Shown: positions 57,631-64,000 of the stretch, piece after piece
Layout of the letters: each line of letters starts with the position of its first letter
How positions within the stretch are numbered: the first letter of the stretch is position 1
Source of the DNA: Nitrosomonas communis
Lineage (GTDB): Bacteria; Pseudomonadota; Gammaproteobacteria; Burkholderiales; Nitrosomonadaceae
Assembly: GCF_001007935.1 (NCBI RefSeq)
Contig: NZ_CP011451.1
Span: 2,790,001 to 2,854,000, forward strand
Direction: 5' to 3'
DNA: 64,000 nt
Notes under the pieces: model-generated
Databases searched by the model: none
The model's input: only the letters and a program-made list of their open reading frames with translations
What the model was told of the DNA's origin: nothing
Position numbers and translations under genes: made by a program

Positions 57631-60600
57631 TACTGTATCCTCTCTTGTTTCCGTTGAATGAAAGCGCCACGTTGCCGCTGCGCACGCGCCTGGTGGCGTG
57701 ATAAGGAAGCTGTACCTGTTTTCCCTTGACTCAGAAATTTTGCCAGACTGGCAACGGTGGTATATTTGAACAAATCAACCATGGCAATCTGCTTGGCTAA
57801 ATGTTCTTCCAGCTTTTGCTTGATTTTGATCAACAGCAGTGAATGCCCTCCCAAATCAAAAAAGTTGTTGTGCAAACCGACTTGAGGCATTTCTAGGGCT
57901 TCAGCCCAGATTTCTGCAATGGTTTTTTCCATCAGATTGACAGGTGGGTCATAATCCGGTGTATCAAACTGTTCAGGGGAAGGTAGCGCTTTCCGGTCTA
58001 GCTTGCCGTTCGGATTAAGAGGCAGCATATCCAGGAAAATGAACTGGCTGGGTATCATGTAGTCCGGCAGCGTAGCTGTCAGCGCTGTTTTTAATAGTGA
58101 CGCGTTTAATTGAGTATTGTCGTGCAAAACGACATAGGCAAGCAGGCGGAGACCATGACGTCCCTCGTGGGCAATCACCGCAGCTTCACGTATCCCGGCT
58201 AACGTGAGCAAGCGTGCCTCGATTTCTCCCAATTCGACACGAAAACCACGCAGCTTGATCTGATCATCAAGGCGACCGAGATACTCAAGCTGTCGATCGT
58301 CTCGCCAGCGCACTAAATCTCCTGTCCGATAAAGACGGCCTCCCGACTGATCGAATGGATTAGCTACAAAGCGTTCACTAGTCAAAGCGGGACGATCGAG
58401 ATAACCGCGCGCCAATCCTTTCCCTCCAATATAAAGCTCACCGGCTGTGCCGGGTGGCACAAGCTTGAGCTCAGCATCAAGCACATAGAGCGTGCGTTCA
58501 CCCACCGGCTGGCCGATCGGTGCGAATTCACCGATCACTGACGTTAACGCATTCTCATTGCTCTGATCAATCCATGCGGTTGGTGTGACCACTGTTTCAG
58601 TTGGGCCATAAGCATTCACCAAACGAGCTTTCTGAAATATCGCACGAGCCGCGATCACATCTGCTGCATACCATGCTTCACCCCCTGCTATACAGGTACG
58701 CACCCATTGCCGGGTACGATCAATTTGAGGGAGTAATAAGCGCAAATAAGCAGGAGGAAGGTGCAGGATCGCTATTTTGTGCCGCTCGATCAGCTCAACA
58801 AAACCCTTTCCTGCCAAATGATGATTAGAAGAAAGCACCAGCGTCGCCCCTTCAGTCAGCGGTCCCATCCACTGCTCTGCTGCTGCATCGAAATTCATCG
58901 AAAAAAACATTAATTCGTGATCGCCCTGTTGGATCCCATAGATTTTTTTGATAGCAGATAAATGCATGGCTAGCGGACCATGAGAAACCGCCACGCCCTT
59001 AGGTCGACCAGTCGACCCCGAGGTGTAAATCACATAAGCGAGATGGTCGCTATGTAAGGTAATATCAGGATTAATTTCATTTACTGCACTCAGATCAAGC
59101 GTATCAAGTTCGAGGATCTGTATCCCTTCGCGGTAAGGCAATCGCTCGCTGAGATAAGATTGAGTTAACAACAGTCGAGTCCTACTGTCTTCCATCATAT
59201 AAGCCAGACGATCATTAGGATACTCAGGGTCAAACGGTATATACGCCCCCCCTGCTTTTAGAATAGCCACAAGCCCTATAATCAACTCGACGGAACTTCG
59301 CTCGAGTGCAACGCCTACCCGCACTTCAGGTTTGACACCCAAGTCGATGAGCCGATGGGCGAGCTTATTCGCCCGACGATTGAGCTCGGCATAACTCAGC
59401 TCGATATCACCCGAGATTACCGCCGTCATGTGCGGACATCTGTCTGCCTGGTGCTCAATCAGATGATGAACTGGGTGGTTGATGAATGAAGTCTGCTGAT
59501 GGCCTCCCCAGAGTGTAAGTTGCTGTTTATCCGTTTCATCCAGCAAATCGATGTCGCCGATGGCAATGGTTGGCTGCATTGAAAGATGCTGCAAAATTTG
59601 TAGATAGTGGCGCGTAAAGCGCTCGATCAGAGCAGGATGGAACAGGTTAGACGCATAAATGAAACTGGCGGATACATTCCCATCGGGTAATTCAACGGTT
59701 TCAAGTCTCAGTTCCAACTGGGCTGCCTGCTCAGGAAGGACATAATCGGTAACCGCCAGTCCAGAGCATTGCTGCAAACTACGGTAGTCTTTCTGTAAAT
59801 GATTGAGGGTAGTTTGAAATAATGGATTATGGCGTAAATCTCGCTGAGGATGCAGTGCTTCGACCAGTTGTTCGAATGGCAAATCCTGGTGAGCCTGGGC
59901 ATTGATCGCATCCTCCCGCACTTGATCCAGCAGTTCAGCAAGCGGCATACGCCCATGCAATTGACTCTGTAAGACCTGTGTATTGACGAAAAAACCGATC
60001 AGGCTCATCGTTTCGATACGGTGGCGATTAGCGACGGGTACACCGATGCGAATAATCTGTTGCCCTGTATGACGAAATAACAATACCTGGAAGGCGGCCA
60101 TTAGTGACATAAAGAGGGTCGCTCCGCGATCAAATGAGAATTGGCGAAGTTTTACCAATACCGCTTGTGGCAGATCGAAACTGTGACGTGCGGCAGGGTA
60201 ACTCGTTACAGGCCGTCGTACTCGATCAGTTGGCAATGTTAAAACCGGATGTGACTCACCTAGGTAACTTCGCCAGTAAGCGAGCTGCTTTTCCTTTTCG
60301 CCTGCTTCAAGCCATTTTTGTTGCCAAACCGTGTAGTCTACATACTGAATAGGTAAATGAGCGAGTTGAGCTGGTTTTCCTTGGATATACGCCTGATAAT
60401 AAGCTGCAAACTCATTCAACAAGATTTGCATGGACACACCATCGGCAATGATATGGTGCATGACAATAACGAGAATATATTCGTACTCAGCTACCCGGAT
60501 CAATGCCACTCGTAGCAAAGGGCCTTGCGTCAAATCAAAGGGCATCAAAATGATGTGCTGCGCTTCCGCTGTCGCTTGCTCTTCACGCTGCGTAACATCC

Positions 60601-62930
60601 CAATCCAACAAATCGACATCCGTTATTGCTAATGACGATGTCGATTGTATTACTTGCTCGACCACGCCTTCCGTACTGATACGAAATAAGGTGCGTAATG
60701 ATTCATGCCGTTCGATCAATGCCTGAAAGCTCGCAACAAACGCTTGTTTATCCAACATCCCTGATAATCGCAGCGCATGCTGAACGTGATAGGCCGTGGT
60801 GTCAGGATCGAGTTGCCAAAGAAACCAAAGACGCTGTTGGCCGTAAGATAATGGCAAGCTATAGTGCTCATTCCGCATAGGCATAAGGCGACACGTATTG
60901 GCTTCTTGTGAAACTTCCTTCAAAGATGCCAAACGCTTAATTTCCGCAGCACACTCTTGCAGTCGTGGGTGCTGAAATAGATTACGCGGAAGAAACGGAA
61001 TATGCCAACGATCTGAAATGTGCGCTACGACCTGAACAGTAGAAAGTGAATTACCCCCAATAGCAAAGAAATGATCTCCACGCTTCAATCCCGTACGGTG
61101 CAGCACAGTTTCCCAAATAGCTGCCAAAGCAAGCTCTGTTTCATCTTCCAACAGACAAGGGAGCGGTTTGCTCCCACCGAGCACAAAATGACCATATTCG
61201 TAGATGGCATAAGCATCCAGCGTGCGCTCGCGCCAACCTTGACGGCAAGCTGAGCGTTGTAACTTGCCACTCGAAGTTTTGGGAAGTGCACCAGGGTTTA
61301 GCAGTACCACTACAGACAAGGGCTCATGACAAATTGCACTGACTACCTCGCTGAGGGCTGCCACCAGAGCCTCGGCAGAAACGAGTTTCTGCATGTTGCG
61401 TGACACTTCCACTGCAACACCGATCCCTTCCCCTTCTTTTCCTTCGACTGAAAATGCCGCAATCCGCCCTTTACGTACAGCATCCACTTCTTCCTCGATA
61501 ACTAACTCAATGTCCTGGGGATAAATATTTTGTCCACGAATAATGATGAGATCTTTGAGTCGCCCCATGATGTATAACTGGCGCGCATGGATAAAACCCA
61601 GATCACCGGTACGTAACCAGCGTGCGCCTTCATGATCAACAAAGGTTTCAGCAGTTTCCTGTGGACGCTGCCAGTAGCCTTGTGCGAGGCTGAGCCCATC
61701 CGTCCAAATTTCGCCGACGTGACCGTCTGCCAGCGGAATCTGCTTTTCAGGTTGCATGATTTTTACCGAATGATTGGAAGCAGGAAAACCACAGGCAACG
61801 ATCGGGACACCTTGCGTCGCCACCTCTGCTTGACCTTGTGCCAGCTTGTCGGGCAAAAATTCATGCACTATCATGCCTTCTCCACGCACACCTCCCGTCA
61901 CGAACAGTGTCGCTTCAGCCAAACCGTAGCAGGGATAAATAGTGCCAGCCGGAAATCCAAGTGCACTAAAACGCTCGATAAAAGCACGCATCGTGTCTCT
62001 GCGCACGGGCTCGGCACCCGAGAAGGCAACACGCCAGGTCGATAAATCGAGTCCCTGCAATTGCGAGCTTCTCACGCGCTCGATACATAACTGAAAGGCA
62101 AAATTAGGTGCGCCACTTACTGTGGCGCGATAGCGTGAAATGACTTCTAGCCAGCGCACAGGACGTTCGATAAAAAACTGTGGCGTCATAAGTATTGCCG
62201 GAATTCCTCGGTGTAACGGCTGCAATAATCCCCCAATCAATCCCATATCATGGTAAAGCGGCAGCCAACTGACGAAGATATCGTTCTCCCCGATCGACAT
62301 GCCTTCTTCAAAAACCCGGGCATTGATCATTAGATTATGATGACTGACCATTACACCTTTGGGTGTAGAAGTCGATCCAGAAGTATATTGCAGAAAAGCA
62401 ATCTCATCTTTCTCCGGCATGCGCTCATGCCATGCGGACGCCATACCAAACCTGTTATTTTTCATTATGGCGTCAACCGCTAGAATATCAGCGTCTGCCA
62501 ATTGCGTAATCGCTGCCTCGCTAATCAGCGGTATAATTTCGCTAGTCGTCAGAATGCATCGCGCCTTTGCATCGGTTGCAATTGCGAGCAGCCTTGTCAG
62601 ATGTTGCTCCCGCATTGATTCGGGTGGAAAAACTGGTACCGCGATCATCCCTGCATAAAGACAGGCAAGGAAACCGACTACATAATGTTCATCGTTATCC
62701 ATTAACAATAGTATTCGATCACCTTGATCGAATCGATCCTGTAAAACAGCGGCAACAGCCCTGACATACAAATTGAGCGAAACATAATCGAACTGTTTGT
62801 CAATGAGTGTATCGCCATTCGCACTCACTACGATCAGAGCTATATCTGTCGGTCGCTCACGAGCGAGCGTTTGCAGATGCATCACAATATTGTCAGGATA
62901 ACTGCGAGAAGGAATCAGTCTTGTATTCAT
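57630..62930 (-). CDS. fatty-acyl-AMP ligase fused to ACP and one NRPS module (FAAL-ACP-C-A-T)
   Basis: 1766 residues. The FAAL (about 1-575) has YTSGSTSTPKGVMVSHHN and the diagnostic LPLYHDMGLIGG. An ACP has IGGNSLSTVQ, Ser near 627. The condensation domain (690-1130) has HHIIADGVS (about 825). The adenylation domain (1150-1645) has YTSGSTGRPKG, and its code read by eye is DAEHIGAVTK, which I cannot assign. The carrier domain has LGGHSLLLIK (about 1695). The protein activates a free fatty acid without CoA, loads it on the ACP and joins it to the first amino acid, as in the cupriachelin, taiwachelin and variochelin lines. The gene starts 85 bp after the phosphopantetheinyl transferase gene and overlaps the PKS start. 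Confidence 0.93.
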   Translation of the reverse strand: MNTRLIPSRSYPDNIVMHLQTLARERPTDIALIVVSANGDTLIDKQFDYVSLNLYVRAVAAVLQDRFDQGDRILLLMDNDEHYVVGFLACLYAGMIAVPVFPPESMREQHLTRLLAIATDAKARCILTTSEIIPLISEAAITQLADADILAVDAIMKNNRFGMASAWHERMPEKDEIAFLQYTSGSTSTPKGVMVSHHNLMINARVFEEGMSIGENDIFVSWLPLYHDMGLIGGLLQPLHRGIPAILMTPQFFIERPVRWLEVISRYRATVSGAPNFAFQLCIERVRSSQLQGLDLSTWRVAFSGAEPVRRDTMRAFIERFSALGFPAGTIYPCYGLAEATLFVTGGVRGEGMIVHEFLPDKLAQGQAEVATQGVPIVACGFPASNHSVKIMQPEKQIPLADGHVGEIWTDGLSLAQGYWQRPQETAETFVDHEGARWLRTGDLGFIHARQLYIMGRLKDLIIIRGQNIYPQDIELVIEEEVDAVRKGRIAAFSVEGKEGEGIGVAVEVSRNMQKLVSAEALVAALSEVVSAICHEPLSVVVLLNPGALPKTSSGKLQRSACRQGWRERTLDAYAIYEYGHFVLGGSKPLPCLLEDETELALAAIWETVLHRTGLKRGDHFFAIGGNSLSTVQVVAHISDRWHIPFLPRNLFQHPRLQECAAEIKRLASLKEVSQEANTCRLMPMRNEHYSLPLSYGQQRLWFLWQLDPDTTAYHVQHALRLSGMLDKQAFVASFQALIERHESLRTLFRISTEGVVEQVIQSTSSLAITDVDLLDWDVTQREEQATAEAQHIILMPFDLTQGPLLRVALIRVAEYEYILVIVMHHIIADGVSMQILLNEFAAYYQAYIQGKPAQLAHLPIQYVDYTVWQQKWLEAGEKEKQLAYWRSYLGESHPVLTLPTDRVRRPVTSYPAARHSFDLPQAVLVKLRQFSFDRGATLFMSLMAAFQVLLFRHTGQQIIRIGVPVANRHRIETMSLIGFFVNTQVLQSQLHGRMPLAELLDQVREDAINAQAHQDLPFEQLVEALHPQRDLRHNPLFQTTLNHLQKDYRSLQQCSGLAVTDYVLPEQAAQLELRLETVELPDGNVSASFIYASNLFHPALIERFTRHYLQILQHLSMQPTIAIGDIDLLDETDKQQLTLWGGHQQTSFINHPVHHLIEHQADRCPHMTAVISGDIELSYAELNRRANKLAHRLIDLGVKPEVRVGVALERSSVELIIGLVAILKAGGAYIPFDPEYPNDRLAYMMEDSRTRLLLTQSYLSERLPYREGIQILELDTLDLSAVNEINPDITLHSDHLAYVIYTSGSTGRPKGVAVSHGPLAMHLSAIKKIYGIQQGDHELMFFSMNFDAAAEQWMGPLTEGATLVLSSNHHLAGKGFVELIERHKIAILHLPPAYLRLLLPQIDRTRQWVRTCIAGGEAWYAADVIAARAIFQKARLVNAYGPTETVVTPTAWIDQSNENALTSVIGEFAPIGQPVGERTLYVLDAELKLVPPGTAGELYIGGKGLARGYLDRPALTSERFVANPFDQSGGRLYRTGDLVRWRDDRQLEYLGRLDDQIKLRGFRVELGEIEARLLTLAGIREAAVIAHEGRHGLRLLAYVVLHDNTQLNASLLKTALTATLPDYMIPSQFIFLDMLPLNPNGKLDRKALPSPEQFDTPDYDPPVNLMEKTIAEIWAEALEMPQVGLHNNFFDLGGHSLLLIKIKQKLEEHLAKQIAMVDLFKYTTVASLAKFLSQGKTGTASLSRHQARAQRQRGAFIQRKQERIQ

Positions 62931-63015
62931 GATTAATACTTAAAATAAATGCATGCTTCACTGAAAAATTATTAACCCAGCCTGGTTTTGCATACTTCAT
63001 TGCTTCTGGGATTAA

Positions 63016-63714
63016 TTAGGATAGAAAAGGCTGGCGCTTTGCTAGCGATTGACTTTTATGGGTCAATGCTAATGCTGCCGCGTAGTGAATGGGTACACTA
63101 ATTGACCAGGCGTTGACTTCTGCCCATTCAGTTTGATCGTGGGTAATACGATAGCTGCCATCATGATTTGGCAGAACAGTTATGGCTGGCAGGTATTCGG
63201 AAATGCCACATCCCAATGCTTTCAGCACCGATTCTTTCACGACCCACAGCTCAATGAAGTTCTTGCTTGACCAGATTCTCCACGCCCGTTCTACCGAAGA
63301 AAGCACATGCGCCCCCAGATTGGCAACATCCCGATGACACTGCTCAATATCGACACCCACTTCCCCATGAGTAGATAACGCAATCAAAGCAAAATTATCA
63401 GCATGGGAAACGTTGAACTCGATGCCGGAATGCGCTGGCAAGTACGGCTTACCAAAGCTGTTCGTTACAATGCGTAATGTCTGAGGTGGCGCCATCACAC
63501 ATTCCGCCAGCAGACGGCGGAGCGCTGCACGTGTCGCAATAAAGCGCACCCGGTCCCGCAGTTGACGAAAGCGAAGTGCGCGCGCTTTTTCTTCAGCGCT
63601 CAGCAATGCCCAGTCAACAGCAAGCTGCTTCGAATCGAAATCGAACTCGAGCAACCAAACATCGACTCCAATAGGCATCGTTTCAGGCAATTGCAGGCAC
63701 TTCAGGTGCTTCAT
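63016..63714 (-). CDS. 4'-phosphopantetheinyl transferase, Sfp type
   Basis: 232 residues from the ATG at 63712-63714, which has GTGGAG 6 bases upstream; a GTG at 63726 adds 4 residues, and an ATG at 63678 shortens it. Family motifs are FNVSHAD, GEVGVDIE (Mg-binding acidic pair) and ELWVVKESVLKALG with the catalytic WxxKES pattern. It adds the phosphopantetheine arm to the ACP and carrier domains of the assembly line. It overlaps the end of the thioesterase gene by 32 bp, so both are in one operon with the synthetases. Confidence 0.9.
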   Translation of the reverse strand: MKHLKCLQLPETMPIGVDVWLLEFDFDSKQLAVDWALLSAEEKARALRFRQLRDRVRFIATRAALRRLLAECVMAPPQTLRIVTNSFGKPYLPAHSGIEFNVSHADNFALIALSTHGEVGVDIEQCHRDVANLGAHVLSSVERAWRIWSSKNFIELWVVKESVLKALGCGISEYLPAITVLPNHDGSYRITHDQTEWAEVNAWSISVPIHYAAALALTHKSQSLAKRQPFLS

Positions 63715-64000
63715 GAGGGACTCCACTTAAACTTTCTGTCAGACGCTTTACCAGAGTGTGCAGAAATACTTCTTCAGACTGACGAAGAAAGAAATGACCA
63801 CCCTCAAACCAATCCAAGGTGAACGCTTGAGCACCTGCCAGTCGCCAATCATCCAGCTTTGCCGCTTCAATCTCATCCGCACGCCCGCCAAAAACATGGA
63901 TGGGAATGGGCAAAGGCGGTAGCTCCACATGCTGGAAGCTCCCACATAGCCGGTAATCGATTGCCAATAAATCCAGCGTCATCGCCAGCAATTCCGGATG
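63683..64000 (-). CDS. type II thioesterase, C-terminal part (5' end outside window)
   Basis: The frame is open to the right edge and ends at 63683. The visible 105 residues read HPELLAMTLDLLAIDYRL, then PLPIPIHVFGGRADEI with a likely catalytic Asp, then FEGGHFFLRQSEE with the catalytic His. This is the C-terminal half of the GrsT-like external thioesterases that clear misprimed carrier domains. The Ser nucleophile would lie off-window. The gene heads the visible part of the minus-strand synthetase operon, so its promoter is beyond 64000. Confidence 0.85.
   Translation of the reverse strand, partial: HPELLAMTLDLLAIDYRLCGSFQHVELPPLPIPIHVFGGRADEIEAAKLDDWRLAGAQAFTLDWFEGGHFFLRQSEEVFLHTLVKRLTESLSGVPHEAPEVPAIA

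Overview
The window looks like a chromosomal segment of a Gram-negative proteobacterium: it has TonB-dependent uptake, RND efflux and periplasmic lipoproteins. The style of the proteins suggests a betaproteobacterium, possibly a Nitrosomonas-like ammonia oxidiser, but no marker gene is present and this is only an impression. The window is dominated by a large acylated peptide-siderophore locus that is cut into two parts by a defence and mobile-element island.

Region 1 (1-2186) holds the 3' end of a di-haem cytochrome c peroxidase-type gene and a bestrophin-like channel gene. Region 2 (2187-20928) is the siderophore transport and tailoring part. A long minus-strand operon runs from 17689 down to 2187: N-acyltransferase, amino-acid N-hydroxylase, TonB-dependent receptor, esterase, tripartite RND pump (outer membrane factor, adaptor, permease), acyl-CoA ligase and a PvdQ-type N-terminal nucleophile acylase. 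Divergent from it are a PvdE-type exporter and a PepSY membrane protein. The divergent intergenic region has two back-to-back promoters of TAAA-N17-CGTC form, sharing the 10-mer CATTCGTCTT, which is what an iron-starvation ECF sigma factor (PvdS/OrbS type) would read. Region 3 (20929-23011) holds a two-domain multicopper oxidase with a strong ribosome binding site and a good Fur-box match upstream, plus a short MITE-like element.

Region 4 (23012-36489) is the island. It has a type I Wadjet operon jetABCD in which jetD is cut by one in-frame amber codon, a Fic protein preceded by repeated TTTTTCATG palindromes, and a nest of mobile DNA. In that nest an IS3-family element carries an IS630-family insertion in a TA site and an ORF-less group II intron. 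It is followed by an IS110/IS1111-family element with 12-bp inverted repeats and a long 3' non-coding end.

Region 5 (36503-64000) is the assembly line, all on the minus strand and transcribed from beyond the right edge: type II thioesterase (partial), Sfp-type phosphopantetheinyl transferase, FAAL-ACP-C-A-T protein, KS-AT-KR-ACP protein, and a 5495-residue NRPS with C-A-T-E / C-A-T-E / C-A-T / C-A-T-TE. Adenylation codes read by eye suggest D-Ser for module 1 and an N-hydroxyornithine-like substrate for modules 2 and 4. Modules 1 and 2 share a 3542-bp block that appears identical base for base; they differ only in the adenylation core.

Inferred working model: the FAAL loads a fatty acid, the lines build a lipopeptide with one ketide extension and two hydroxamate residues (made by the hydroxylase and N-acyltransferase), and the PvdE-like ABC protein moves it to the periplasm. 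There the PvdQ-like acylase may remove the fatty acid, which the neighbouring ligase could reactivate. The RND pump may export the product, and the TonB receptor, PepSY protein and esterase may take up and unload the ferric form.
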